Assembly: GCF_042731755.1 (NCBI RefSeq)
Contig: NZ_JBHWLR010000002.1
Span: 186,001-250,000, forward strand
Length of the DNA: 64,000 bases
Direction of reading: 5' to 3'
DNA from: Promicromonospora sp042731755
GTDB taxonomy: Bacteria; Actinomycetota; Actinomycetes; Actinomycetales; Cellulomonadaceae
The first letter of the stretch is position 1. Each line of letters opens with the position of its first letter. The translations under genes and the position numbers were made by a program. Below, piece by piece: positions 43,562 to 52,486 of this stretch. The notes below the pieces were generated by a model that had not been told where the DNA came from, made no database searches, and was given only the letters and a program-made list of their open reading frames with translations.

Positions 43562-44017
43562 TCAGCAGATGACGGCCGACGTGCTCACCCACCCGGTCGT
43601 GCGCTCCTTGGTCCTCTCGTCCATCCATTCGACCTTGGCGCTCGCGCCCACGGAGGTGCCGCACGGCACAGGGAGGGCCCTGGTCGCGATCCACTCGTAG
43701 GTCTCGTTCCAGCCGGCGTCCCCGTAGGTGACGACGGTCGTGCCGGCCGGCGGGTTCCCGTCCCGGACATAGGAGTAGTTGACCTCTAGCATCCGGACGC
43801 TGTAGTCGCCGGGCCGGTCCTTGTCGTCGCGGCCCGACCCGCGGGCGTACACGGTCCCGTCGGAGTTCCTGCGCAGTGACACGCACCGGTCCACGAGGTC
43901 GCCCACGCAGTGCTTCGCCTCGTAGGTCCATGCCGACGCAGGAGCGGCGGTGGTGAGGCCGACCGTCGCCGTCAGTACCAGCCCCAGCGCCATACCCATG
44001 AATCGTCGCATCTTCAT
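43562..44017 (-). CDS. Small secreted protein resembling the hydrolase N-terminal domain
   Basis: A 151-residue exported protein with a signal peptide ending APASA-WTYE. The mature part has HCVGDLVDRCVSLRR, YARGSGRDDKDRPGDYSVRMLEVN and four cysteines, ending SAVIC. The order of a C-x-x-D/E-x-V-x-R-C motif, a Y-A-x-G strand and later cysteines is like the shared N-terminal domain of the M23 and CHAP-like proteins, but without a catalytic domain. The relationship is remote and inferred. GGGGGC lies before its ATG. Confidence 0.7.
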   Translation of the reverse strand: MKMRRFMGMALGLVLTATVGLTTAAPASAWTYEAKHCVGDLVDRCVSLRRNSDGTVYARGSGRDDKDRPGDYSVRMLEVNYSYVRDGNPPAGTTVVTYGDAGWNETYEWIATRALPVPCGTSVGASAKVEWMDERTKERTTGWVSTSAVIC

Positions 44018-44163
44018 CTGCCCCCTGTCTGTCGCTGGGAGTTTCCCCAACGCCTTCCGAGGGTAGGCAGGGCGGAACCGTCGTGCACGGTAAGACACTC
44101 GGCCCGCTCTCACGATCTCCTGCCCCAGGAGGTCGGCTCGAACCCCAGGACGGTGCCCATTCG

Positions 44164-45153
44164 TCAGGAGGCGAGGGCGGCCACCGCGTCGCGGTCGTCG
44201 GGCAGCCCGACGCGCATCCGTGCGAGGTTCGCGTTGCCGTCGCCGCCGTCCCACAGGTCGTTGTTGGCGACCAGCTCGCGCAGCACCGCCTTCTGAGCCT
44301 CGTCCAGGTTCCGCGGAGGGTCGGGGCGGACACCCGGCTGGAACTCCACGCCGGGAAATGCCTTGAGCAGGATCGGGCCCCAGGTCATGTTCGACCACAG
44401 CCGGCCCTTTGCGGCTCGGATCACGGGCAGGAACGCGGGCAGGAGCTCGGCGAGCCCGGCGTCGCGGGCCAGGAGGTTCGCCACCAGGGCGAAGTGGACG
44501 CGGATGTCGAAGCATGAGGGGCGGCGGGCGAACCACACGTCTGCCGCAAGCGGGTCGTGCAGCGCCTCGACGAGCAGGGCGGTCGCCTCGGCCGAGTCCA
44601 TGAGCGACAGAGCGGCACAGGCGCGGATCGCGGGGTCGTCGTCGGTCAGGTACGTCGAGACCGATGTCAGCGCCTCGCCGCACGCCGCCGGCAGCTCGGC
44701 GATCGACCGGCCCCACAGGTAGTCGTTGACCTCGGAGTCCCACACCGACTCGTCGTCCGCCGCCATCGCCCGGTAGAAGGCGTCGACGTCCTCGTCCGTG
44801 GGCTCGGGGGTGTCTGACTCGTGGGTGTCCTCGTGCCAAGACGCGCTGTCTCCCACTGCGTCGATCCACTCCAGCAGCGACGCCAGGCGCGACTTCCCGT
44901 GATCGTCGCGGCGGCGCAGTGCCGGGTCGTGCAGCATCCCGGCCACCACCCGAAGCGAGGGCACTGTCGCCGGGTAGACGGTGCCCTGGTGGAGCACGGC
45001 GCCGTGGAGGTGGTCGAGCCCGTCTGCGAACGCTGCATCGTCGTCGGAGACGAGGCCTTGGAGATGTCGCGACGTGTCCGCCGCGACCCCGTAGGCGTGG
45101 AACAACCGCGACCAGTCCACCTCGTTGACCAGCGGCGTCTTCGTCGGACCCAT
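44164..45153 (-). CDS. HEAT-repeat-like cytoplasmic protein
   Basis: A 329-residue protein that is mostly alpha-helical, with helical pairs such as DDDPAIRACAALSLMDSAEATALLVEAL, the look of HEAT/PBS-lyase-type repeats. No signal peptide or membrane segment. ATG 45153 gives MGPTKTPLVNEVDWSRLF; longer frames extend upstream as low-complexity sequence. Similar proteins are frequent in Streptomyces without known function. It is divergent from the secreted nuclease-like gene; whether it protects against it is only speculation. Confidence 0.72.
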   Translation of the reverse strand: MGPTKTPLVNEVDWSRLFHAYGVAADTSRHLQGLVSDDDAAFADGLDHLHGAVLHQGTVYPATVPSLRVVAGMLHDPALRRRDDHGKSRLASLLEWIDAVGDSASWHEDTHESDTPEPTDEDVDAFYRAMAADDESVWDSEVNDYLWGRSIAELPAACGEALTSVSTYLTDDDPAIRACAALSLMDSAEATALLVEALHDPLAADVWFARRPSCFDIRVHFALVANLLARDAGLAELLPAFLPVIRAAKGRLWSNMTWGPILLKAFPGVEFQPGVRPDPPRNLDEAQKAVLRELVANNDLWDGGDGNANLARMRVGLPDDRDAVAALAS

Positions 45154-45354
45154 GGCCACGGACCCTACAACGCTGATGGAACCAGTTCGGCGGGGGTGGT
45201 ACGGACCGTGGGGATTACGGAGCGACCGTCGTCGTTCGGCCAGCCCCGAAGTACGGTGCGTAAACGGTCTCCAGGGGTAACGATGCTCTCGGCCAGGCAC
45301 GATCCGAACGGTGGGCGCACGAGATGTGTTCACCGTGTCAGGCGAGGGGGCACC

Positions 45355-47850
45355 ATGGCAACGGCAACCGGAGAGATCAGGCAACGTGCCCGGCGAACGA
45401 TGGCGCTGTGCGCCATGTGCGTCGTGGTATCGACAGTGATGACGGGTGTGGCCGTCGGGGCGGAACCAGAACTCGACGTCCGGCCGGAGCCCAGCGCGAC
45501 AGCTCCAGGCTGGCGAACGTTCGACTCCTACGAGGAGGCCGTCGCGGCCGGACCGAGCCGGACGCTCAAGGAAGCGGCGGCGGTACAGGCGAACTCCACG
45601 AACGTCGCGGAGCCGACAATTCTGCCCGAAGACCTTGCAGACAACGCTGCGCGGCCGAGGGCGAAGGCGGCTGACGAGGAGGAGTGGTGGTGGGACGACG
45701 AGGACGCCTACGACGTCGCGCCTGGTGAGCTGCCCGAGCCGGGTGAGTTTACGCTCGACTCCTGCGCCCAGGAGTATCCGGACGAACGCGAGACTCCGCT
45801 GTACAAGAACCGCTACTCGATGTGCATCAAGGGTGAGATTGGCTACGACAGCCCGACCGGAGAGACGACCTTTGACCTGACGCTGGTCGGATGGGGCAGC
45901 CGTGACAGCCTCTGGACCAGGTTCCAGTACCGGATCTCTCCCTCAGGTCCCGTTCTCGACCCGATCGCACCCATGACCGTCGACATGGTGTGCGACGGCC
46001 AGGGGCAGGCCTCCTGCGAGAACGACGGCGCCCAGGGGCCCGTGACCAAGACCCTCGCCGAGTGGGCGAGCTCCGACTGGGTGTTCAACGAGAACTTCTC
46101 CATGGAGAATTCCTTTCCCAGCGGGAGCACACCACCGTTCCACGAGGACGACCTCGTCAGTTTCCTCTCGGCCCGAATAATTGCCGCAGGCTCGCCCAAG
46201 ACCGACGAGTTCGAAGTGACCTACCGCTGCGACAGCGCCTCCTACCTTCCGGCGAACGAGAGCGGAGGCTGCATCTTCGACGACGTCCATCCCGTTCATT
46301 ACATCGACATGGAGGACGGGCGGATCACGCAGGAGGCCTTTCACATCTTCGAGGCGTTCACCAAGCCACACCTGATCAACCCGGACCCTGGCGATCGGAT
46401 CATTCCTGGTAACTCCCTCTTCAGGCCACGCGAAAGTCTCAGTCGCATGCGTCCGGAGTACGAGCCAACTCGGTACAGGCGGAACCACGACGTCGCGGTG
46501 GCGACCTGCCTCGCAGTGGACCCCGACTACGCCAGCAAGCGGATGGACTGCGACGAGTACCCCTACCGCAGCACCTTCCAGGGCGCGGCCCTCGGGTCCT
46601 ACGACGACGACACGGAGTACAGCTACTCGGCTCGCGCCCTGAATCGCAGCCACAACAGGTCTGCGGGCGCGATGCTCGGCGTGTGGTACTCGTTCGACCG
46701 GATCGTGCACGGCGATCGCTTCTGGGTCCAAACCGGCTGCGGACCACAGGCTTTGCCCTGCGGCGGAGACATCCCGGACATGCCGGGGACCGGCAACACA
46801 CCGCCCGCGGTCGACGCCGGGCCTGACGCCACCGGGGCCGAGGGGGCGCCGGTTACTCTCGACGGCACTGTCACCGATCCGGACGACACCCCGTCCATCA
46901 CCTGGTCGGTCGAGCCCGGGCCTGGGGTCGACCCCGGGGCGACCTGCGCCTTCGGTGACGCTGCCGTGCCGGGCACCGCGATCACCTGCACGGACGACGG
47001 ACCCTTCACCGTGACCCTGACTGCCGACGACGGACACGGTGAGCCGTCGCCTGTGAGCGACAGTGCAACGCTCACGGTGACCAACGTCGCGCCTGCCGCC
47101 CAGGTCACGACGCCTGCGCCTGGCCAGCTGATCAACGGGCGACAGCCCACACCGGTCAGCGTGACATTCACGGACCCCGGCACCAACGACACCCATAGCT
47201 GTCGTGTCGATTACGGCGACGGCGACGGAACGGCCGAGGGGATCGTCACGCAGCGGCCTGGCAGCGGGACCTGTACCGCGGAGCACGTCTACGGCTTCGA
47301 CGGCCTCGGCCCGCGCACCATCACCGCCACGATCACGGATGACGACGGCGGGACCAGAACAGGGACTGTCGACGTCGTCGTCTATGTGCCCGGCGCCGGG
47401 TACGCGATCGGAGCCACCGGCCTGTTGGAGGTCGACCGCATCCCCGACGTGGGCTGCCCGCCCGACGACGACCAGTCGACGGCGTCCCTGAACACGCTCG
47501 TTGGTCGCGTCGGCGCGCTGAACGTGAGCTGCACGGTCAGCGCGACCACAGGCCGTACTGAAGTCGCCACCAGCGTTGCCGACGTGACCTTGCTGAACGG
47601 GCTGGTACGGATCACCGACATCCAGAGCACCTGTACGGCGGACGCCGACGGGATCGAACGTGACTCCCTGGTCGGCACCATCAACGGCATCCCCATCGGC
47701 GCAGGCTCCGGCACGCTCTCGGTGCTCGGGCTGGCCGAGGTCGCGTACAACGAGAGCACCACTGACTCGCAAGGGCGCCTCGTGCAGAACGCAATTCGGG
47801 TTCGCGCTGCGGGCCAGGAGGTGGTGGTGGGTAACTGTCGCCTCGGCTGA
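45355..47850 (+). CDS. Large secreted protein with NucA/NucB-like nuclease and PKD domains
   Basis: An 831-residue exported protein with a signal peptide ending VAVGA-EPEL. Residues about 145-360 are uncharacterised. Next is a region matching NucA/NucB DNases (MDCDEYPYRSTFQGA ... ALNRSHNRSAGAMLG ... HGDRFWVQ, about 390-465). Ig/PKD-like repeats follow (VTLDGTVTDPDD; FTDPGTNDTHSCRVDYGDG) and a C-terminal domain like the choice-of-anchor P group. The ATG follows GAGGGGG. It is probably a secreted or surface nuclease for nutrient DNA or competition. Domain calls come from motifs only. Confidence 0.75.
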   Translation: MATATGEIRQRARRTMALCAMCVVVSTVMTGVAVGAEPELDVRPEPSATAPGWRTFDSYEEAVAAGPSRTLKEAAAVQANSTNVAEPTILPEDLADNAARPRAKAADEEEWWWDDEDAYDVAPGELPEPGEFTLDSCAQEYPDERETPLYKNRYSMCIKGEIGYDSPTGETTFDLTLVGWGSRDSLWTRFQYRISPSGPVLDPIAPMTVDMVCDGQGQASCENDGAQGPVTKTLAEWASSDWVFNENFSMENSFPSGSTPPFHEDDLVSFLSARIIAAGSPKTDEFEVTYRCDSASYLPANESGGCIFDDVHPVHYIDMEDGRITQEAFHIFEAFTKPHLINPDPGDRIIPGNSLFRPRESLSRMRPEYEPTRYRRNHDVAVATCLAVDPDYASKRMDCDEYPYRSTFQGAALGSYDDDTEYSYSARALNRSHNRSAGAMLGVWYSFDRIVHGDRFWVQTGCGPQALPCGGDIPDMPGTGNTPPAVDAGPDATGAEGAPVTLDGTVTDPDDTPSITWSVEPGPGVDPGATCAFGDAAVPGTAITCTDDGPFTVTLTADDGHGEPSPVSDSATLTVTNVAPAAQVTTPAPGQLINGRQPTPVSVTFTDPGTNDTHSCRVDYGDGDGTAEGIVTQRPGSGTCTAEHVYGFDGLGPRTITATITDDDGGTRTGTVDVVVYVPGAGYAIGATGLLEVDRIPDVGCPPDDDQSTASLNTLVGRVGALNVSCTVSATTGRTEVATSVADVTLLNGLVRITDIQSTCTADADGIERDSLVGTINGIPIGAGSGTLSVLGLAEVAYNESTTDSQGRLVQNAIRVRAAGQEVVVGNCRLG

Positions 47851-47862
47851 GATCAGCACGGC

Positions 47863-47896
47863 GGGGGACCGAGCGCATGGCGGTGCTCGGTCCCCC
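47863..47896 (+). terminator. Strong hairpin terminator
   Basis: GGGGGACCGAGC pairs exactly with GCTCGGTCCCCC across a ten-base loop, 12 bp after the stop of the nuclease-like gene. There is no long T-run, but the stem is GC-rich and well placed to end that transcript. Confidence 0.75.
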
Positions 47897-48087
47897 GTCC
47901 GCACGCCTCGTTCGCCGTGAGCGAGGGGCGGGGCGTTGGGCGCACAACAGGACCCGTCATGACTGTCCGTTACCTGGATCCGGTCGCTGAGGGCCGGCAG
48001 ACGGTGGCGCGCCGTCTATGGCCCGGCGGCCACAAACTGGCGCCAAGATCGGGCGGGGAGTGCTACGGGATAGCGCGGCGATGGCAT

Positions 48088-48169
48088 GAAAAACGCCCCT
48101 CACCTGCGTGAACAGGTGAGGGGCGATCTGTCGGGCTGACAGGATTTGAACCTGCGACCCCTTGACCCC
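48088..48169 (-). repeat. Distal attachment-site repeat (tRNA-Pro 3' end plus terminator)
   Basis: 82 bp identical to the 3' part of tRNA-Pro and its downstream terminator, from GAAAAACGCCCC at 48088 to CTTGACCCC at 48169. The tRNA part covers the anticodon 3' stem, T arm and acceptor strand but not the 5' half, so it is not a functional tRNA. It is the distal end mark of an island integrated at tRNA-Pro. Confidence 0.85.
48094..48125 (-). terminator. Terminator copy in the distal repeat
   Basis: A 13-bp perfect stem (CGCCCCTCACCTG with its complement) around a six-base loop. Read on the minus strand it ends in TTTTT, so it is a classic intrinsic terminator, originally for tRNA-Pro. Confidence 0.85.
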
Positions 48170-48800
48170 AGATGGATTGACGGGTGCTCGCCCCTGATTT
48201 TCTGCGGCTGCTGTGAGCGGGAGGGTGTTCCGACGTGCATCGCGTGCAGGGCGTTGGGGACAGATCGGGGACACATCCGGTGGGGCCGTGGGTGGGCATC
48301 GTCAGGCTCCCTGCCACGTCTTGTCGACGTCCGATCGGGTTAAGGGTGGACTGAGTCGATCACGTGGTGACGCGCAGCGCCCTTGATGCGGTTCGGCGTT
48401 GATAAGAGACTTCGAGAGCCGGTCGCTGCCCGTCTCGTGAAGAGTATTTGGACCACCGATCAGGCCAGCACGGGGGAGCGCGGGCGGGCGTTTGTTAGGC
48501 GGATGATCGAGTAGCCTGCTACGGGTACCGGCCGCCGTGACCGTCCGCGATCTACGGGAAGGACGACGACGGGCGCGAGCTGCGCGAAGAGAGACGGTTT
48601 CGGTCACCTGGCCGAGGCCGTCTTCGTCATGTTGGGGCGCGTCGTGCCGGCACGACCAGGGTGCGATGGGGGTGCGCGCAGCGAGCCCGCGCGGGGGCCG
48701 GCTCCCCTGTCGCGCGCCCCGCGCGGCGAAGCCGCGGCTTGAGCCAGTAAAGAAAGTCCTCACAACATGCTCGCTCTGGTGTCGGCGAAGAGTGAACTGG
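48170..48800. other. Island left flank without a convincing gene
   Basis: About 630 bp with open frames on both strands but none with a ribosome-binding site or protein-like sequence. It contains a GC-rich stretch near 48690-48740 with inverted CGCG/CCGCGGC motifs. It may be decayed mobile-element DNA. Confidence 0.4.
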
Positions 48801-49511
48801 CTAGTCGATCGAAGTCCGATAGGTCGTGCCGATCACTTCGTGCCCGAGATCGGTGGTAACGACTCTCCACATATTCTTCCCCTCGCCGTCGACGATTCTC
48901 GACTGCGGCAACTGGCGGTAGACGTCCCGCGTGATGTATGTGGTAAACCCGGCGTCGAGGGCTGCCATTTTCGCGGCGTTGTTGGCGGCGCTGCCGACCC
49001 AGACTAGGTCGTTGTGACCGCGAATCCCCGTCTTCGCAACCAACAAGATGGATGTGTCGACTCCGACCTTCTGCTTGATCTTGAACGACGTCGTGTAGCC
49101 CGAGCCGGGGAGCTTATACTTTGCGTCAATCGCAGGCTGGATAATCTGGGCCGTCGCCCATTGAATTTTCATTGCGGCACGTACAGCTTGCGTGTTCTGA
49201 TTATCCGACAAGAAGACGGCCATAATACGGTCTCCGTCGTACGCAGTGATCGTGCCGTTCTCGGCCCTAATGATCCTCGCTGCGCAGTAGAGGTAGTTCT
49301 TGTAAACCTCTGCGGCGAACCAGTTCTTCTCTTGGGCGACCATAGAGGTCGATTCTGCGAGGTCGGCGTAGAGAACGGTGGCGTCGATTTCTACGGAATC
49401 CGTACCTAGCGTGATGCTGTCATCGCTTGGTACGACCCGGCCTTTTCTCTGTTGCCACACGTCATCATGCGTCTTTTTTGTATACGCTTCGAGGTCACTA
49501 CGCAAACTCAT
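48801..49511 (-). CDS. Pycsar-type nucleotide cyclase (PycC-like)
   Basis: A 236-residue class III cyclase. The first metal-binding aspartate is in VLYADLAESTSMV, the second in AYDGDRIMAVF, and the late catalytic stretch is VGSAANNAAKMAAL. The opening of the domain (LGTDSVEIDATVLYADL) and the segment YKNYLYCAARIIRAENG are characteristic of Pycsar pyrimidine cyclases, which make cCMP or cUMP after phage infection (family knowledge). It has no membrane or sensor domain. ATG 49511 follows AGGGAGAG. The partner effector is encoded divergently, 215 bp away. Which nucleotide is made cannot be read. Confidence 0.85.
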   Translation of the reverse strand: MSLRSDLEAYTKKTHDDVWQQRKGRVVPSDDSITLGTDSVEIDATVLYADLAESTSMVAQEKNWFAAEVYKNYLYCAARIIRAENGTITAYDGDRIMAVFLSDNQNTQAVRAAMKIQWATAQIIQPAIDAKYKLPGSGYTTSFKIKQKVGVDTSILLVAKTGIRGHNDLVWVGSAANNAAKMAALDAGFTTYITRDVYRQLPQSRIVDGEGKNMWRVVTTDLGHEVIGTTYRTSID

Positions 49512-49726
49512 GCACTGCTCTCCCTCGGGGCGCGCGCGAAGGGTCTCGCGTGCTAGTTGGAGCGATCGGACAGAGCGGCAACGTAGTCTAGAATGCCGGA
49601 GTTCGCCCGAGATGGCCGGGTGAACTCGATGTACTCGCCGCACCAGGCTGGTGTAACTAGCCGCCAGTGAACCTTTTCACCCTTCGGGTCCATGTCGATG
49701 CTGACTTGAGAGGGAGGTCCTCCTCC

Positions 49727-50287
49727 ATGCAACCAGGAGTTCGGTTAAGGGCTCGGGTTGATCGCGGTGCTTCTCGACGTGCTGAACGCCGAAGAGCCCG
49801 TGAGGCTCGTGACATTGCTGAGCAGGCGATGCTTGCGGAGGCGCGTCAAGAAGTGGTTATTGCTGACCAGAAGGCGTCGGTAACGACGGCTGTGCTCGGA
49901 ATTGGGTTCGGGGCCCTGGGTTCGGGATTGATAGCGGGGGACTGGACGCCGGCCGGGCTGGTCGGCTTTGAGCGTTTGCTGTGGTGGGTCGGTGCTGCCT
50001 TTGCGGTACTGGCGATAATCGTGGCTGGTGCTGCGCTCTGGCCGCGATATACCACTGTGGATTCGAGCCGCGGTGTATTTTACTGGGGACATGTCGCCAC
50101 CTTCGAGAACCTGGTCGACCTCGCTACCGCGCTCGACGCGACTCCGCTCGATCCACAGTCCCGCACCCGCCACCAACTCTGGCGGCTAAGCCTCATCGTA
50201 GCGAGAAAGTACAATCGCATCCGTTTGGCAATGGGTTTAGCATTGCTCGCATCGATACTACTTATTGCCGCGTGGCTAGTCGAGTGA
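49727..50287 (+). CDS. Pycsar effector membrane protein (PycTM-like, DUF5706)
   Basis: A 186-residue protein: a charged N-terminal helix (RRAERRRAREARDIAEQAM), two membrane helices (about 66-85 and 95-117), a cytoplasmic region (YWGHVATFENLVDLATAL ... IVARKYNRIRLAMG) and a third membrane helix at the C-terminus. This layout is that of PycTM effectors, which disrupt the membrane when they bind the cyclic pyrimidine signal. ATG 49727 has GAGGGAGG upstream; a GTG at 49667 has none. Next to the cyclase it completes a two-gene defence system, here in divergent orientation. Confidence 0.82.
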   Translation: MQPGVRLRARVDRGASRRAERRRAREARDIAEQAMLAEARQEVVIADQKASVTTAVLGIGFGALGSGLIAGDWTPAGLVGFERLLWWVGAAFAVLAIIVAGAALWPRYTTVDSSRGVFYWGHVATFENLVDLATALDATPLDPQSRTRHQLWRLSLIVARKYNRIRLAMGLALLASILLIAAWLVE

Positions 50288-50843
50288 GAACTTGCCGCGT
50301 TAGCGGCGAGAGTGTATATACGACAGCGGGCTCGGATTTCCCGGTGCCGTATTGGTGTGAGAGCTTGTCGACTCGCTCGGCACCGAGGCGCTCATCGAGC
50401 CGGATAGCGGCATGGTCCTTAAGCATGACGTCGAAAGCGATGCTAAGTTCTCGGGTCTGCGCGAACTTCGTCGCGGTTTCCATGAGGAGGCGGCCGGCCC
50501 AGTTGCCCCGATGATCGGGGTGTACAAATAGCCGTGCGGGAATCGCCAAGCGACGTATCTCGCCGCCAGTGTGCTTATGCCAAACCCGGGCGGCGTCATC
50601 GCCAGGCTCGGCCCGGGTAAGCGTGATCTGGCCGACGGGCTTCCCATTTTCGACTGCTGCCCAGCTCTGCAACTCGCGATCGTGGCGCAACCAGCCCTCC
50701 GGGTCTGACACGCCCTCGATGGGGTTCAGAGGGGAGCTTGTCGCCGGCACCACGTTCGGTGCCTGGTGGGCAGCCGGCAGCGCGCTACCGACTGCGCCGG
50801 CTGCCGACGACGCGGAGCCGGCATGAACCCGGATCGGGGACAA
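50262..50843 (-). CDS. GNAT family acetyltransferase on the island
   Basis: Up to 193 residues. The GNAT core is clear from about residue 55: AVENGKPVGQITLT and then LFVHPDHRGNWAGRLLME, the acetyl-CoA loop. The start is uncertain: the longest frame uses TTG at 50843 without a clear ribosome-binding site and gives a low-complexity first 40 residues. Its 3' end overlaps that of the effector by 26 bp, in convergent orientation. It may be cargo unrelated to defence. Confidence 0.7.
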   Translation of the reverse strand: MSPIRVHAGSASSAAGAVGSALPAAHQAPNVVPATSSPLNPIEGVSDPEGWLRHDRELQSWAAVENGKPVGQITLTRAEPGDDAARVWHKHTGGEIRRLAIPARLFVHPDHRGNWAGRLLMETATKFAQTRELSIAFDVMLKDHAAIRLDERLGAERVDKLSHQYGTGKSEPAVVYTLSPLTRQVLTRLATRQ

Positions 50844-50885
50844 GCCCCGTTCCGACGCCCGTCGCAGCGAGGATTCTGAGGCAAC

Positions 50886-50940
50886 GAAAAACGCCCCTCA
50901 CCTGCGTGAACAGGTGAGGGGCGATCTGTCGGGCTGACAG
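50886..50940 (-). repeat. tRNA-side attachment repeat, part displaced by the IS
   Basis: 55 bp identical to the first part of the distal repeat at 48088, ending with the 15-bp target duplication CTGTCGGGCTGACAG. The remaining 27 bp of the repeat lie beyond the insertion, at 52320-52346 inside tRNA-Pro. It contains the same perfect terminator hairpin, at 50892-50923. Confidence 0.85.
50892..50923 (-). terminator. tRNA-Pro terminator, separated from the tRNA by the IS
   Basis: Same 13-bp stem, six-base loop and minus-strand T-run as the copy at 48094. Before the insertion it would have followed the tRNA 3' end by a few bases; now about 1.4 kb lies between them. Confidence 0.8.
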
Positions 50941-52304
50941 TGTTGAGTCTCAGGACATCCCGGACACCTGTCTCGCGACATCCCGGACAGCGTGTCGCAG
51001 GACATCCCGGACACCGATGAGCACGATGAGCGGGTATGTCCAAGGCCCGGCTGGTCATCACCGCCGTTACCCGCGCCCATCAACCCGTCGCCCAGGTCGC
51101 CCGCGAGCACAACGTGTCCCGCTCCTGGATCTACGAACTCCTGGCCCGCTACCGCGAACAGGGCGAAGCCGCGTTCCAGCCCCGCTCCCGCCGCCCCCGC
51201 ACCACACCGAACGCGACCCCGCCCGACGTCGTGCAACAGGTCCTGACCCTGCGCAAGGACCTGACCGGACAAGGCCTGGACGCCGGCGCGGACACCATCG
51301 CCTGGCACCTGACCCACCACCACGACACGACTCTGTCCCGGGCCACGATCCACCGGATCCTGGCCCGCGAGGGCGCCATCACCCGCGAGCCGAAGAAACG
51401 CCCCAAGAGCTCCTACATCCGCTTCCAGGCCGAGCAACCCAACGAGACCTGGCAGTCCGACTTCACCCACTACCGCCTGACCCGCCCCGACGGGACACCC
51501 GGCACCGATGTCGAGATCATCACCTGGCTGGACGACCACTCCCGCTACGCCCTGCACATCACCGCCCACGCGACGATCACCGCACCCATCGTGGCCGGCA
51601 CCTTCCGACAAGCCGCCGAGCAGCACGGATACCCCGCCTCGACACTGACCGACAACGGCATGGTCTACACCGTTCGCCTGGCCGGCCACGGCCGCCAGGG
51701 CGGCCGCACCGCGCTGGAGAAAGAGCTCGCCCACCGCGGCATCACGCAGAAGAACTCCCGGCCCGGCCACCCCACCACCTGCGGGAAAGTCGAACGCTTC
51801 CAACAGACGATGAAGGAATGGCTCCGCGCGCAACCAGCCCAGCCGACCACCCTCGCCCAGCTGCAGACCCTGCTCGACACCTTCGTCCAGGAGTACAACC
51901 ACCGACGCCCGCACCGGTCCCTGCCGCACCGAGCCACCCCGGCCACGGCTTACACCGCCCGGCCCAAAGCCTCCCCGGGCATCGACCCGGTCCGCGAGAC
52001 CCACGACCGAGTCCGCACCGACCGCGTCAACAAAGCCGGGACCGTCACCCTGCGCCACGCCGGACGCCTGCACCACATCGGAATCGGACGAACCTACACC
52101 GGAACCTACGTCCTGATCCTGGCCGAAGACCTCGAAATCCAGATCATCGACGCCACCACCGGCGAGATCCTCCGCGGCCTGATCCTGGACCCGGCCAAGG
52201 ACTACCAACCCACCGGCCGCCCACCCGGACCCGCACGGAAACAAAAAACAGCCGGACCTACGATTTCGTAGGTCCGGCTGTCCGCGATGTCCTGCGACAT
52301 CACA
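50941..52304 (+). mobile_element. Complete IS481-family insertion sequence
   Basis: 1364 bp bounded by imperfect terminal inverted repeats of about 26 bp (left end TGTTGAGTCTCAGGACATCC, right end the complement of TGTGATGTCGCAGGACATCG). It is flanked by a 15-bp direct duplication, CTGTCGGGCTGACAG, at 50926-50940 and 52305-52319. The left end contains three GGACATCCCGGACA-like motifs that may be transposase binding sites. It carries one intact transposase gene, so it may be active. It inserted exactly at the 3' end of tRNA-Pro. Confidence 0.92.
51036..52271 (+). CDS. IS481-family DDE transposase
   Basis: A 411-residue transposase. The N-terminal helix-turn-helix is QVAREHNVSRSWIYELLARY; the catalytic triad is Asp in WQSDFTHY, Asp in LTDNGMVY and Glu in CGKVERFQ; and the C-terminal domain has YNHRRPHRSLPH, all typical. 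It is uninterrupted and full length. A palindrome (GCCGGACCTACGA and its complement) overlaps the stop and may end the transcript and protect the tRNA region from read-through. Confidence 0.95.
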   Translation: MSKARLVITAVTRAHQPVAQVAREHNVSRSWIYELLARYREQGEAAFQPRSRRPRTTPNATPPDVVQQVLTLRKDLTGQGLDAGADTIAWHLTHHHDTTLSRATIHRILAREGAITREPKKRPKSSYIRFQAEQPNETWQSDFTHYRLTRPDGTPGTDVEIITWLDDHSRYALHITAHATITAPIVAGTFRQAAEQHGYPASTLTDNGMVYTVRLAGHGRQGGRTALEKELAHRGITQKNSRPGHPTTCGKVERFQQTMKEWLRAQPAQPTTLAQLQTLLDTFVQEYNHRRPHRSLPHRATPATAYTARPKASPGIDPVRETHDRVRTDRVNKAGTVTLRHAGRLHHIGIGRTYTGTYVLILAEDLEIQIIDATTGEILRGLILDPAKDYQPTGRPPGPARKQKTAGPTIS

Positions 52305-52307
52305 CTG

Positions 52308-52381
<74 letters not shown>

Positions 52382-52486
52382 CGGTGTTCTTGAGCATGCT
52401 CAAGGCTACCGGTTTTGGCCCCTTGGGGCCGACGGAAATACTACCCCACCTCGGGGGCTGTGCCCGACCAGATGCGCGACGACCAC

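Larger units (their letters stand above)
48170..50885. mobile_element. Integrative island carrying a Pycsar-type defence pair
   Basis: About 2.7 kb between two copies of an 82-bp tRNA-Pro-derived repeat. Base composition is visibly less GC-rich than the flanks, especially in the cyclase and effector genes. Cargo is a nucleotide cyclase, a membrane effector and a GNAT enzyme. There is no integrase or excisionase in the interval, so it is either an immobile remnant or was moved in trans. The tRNA-side repeat was later split by an IS481-family insertion. Confidence 0.7.

Noticed and set aside
48129..48169. Second tRNA gene
   Set aside because: Only the 3' part of tRNA-Pro is present; the 5' acceptor strand, D arm and anticodon are missing.
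48537..49007. 156-codon plus-strand ORF at the left of the island
   Set aside because: No ribosome-binding site, Arg-rich translation, and it overlaps the cyclase gene on the other strand.
48094..50923. CRISPR-like repeats
   Set aside because: There are only two copies, 2.8 kb apart, and they are explained as tRNA terminators within attachment repeats.
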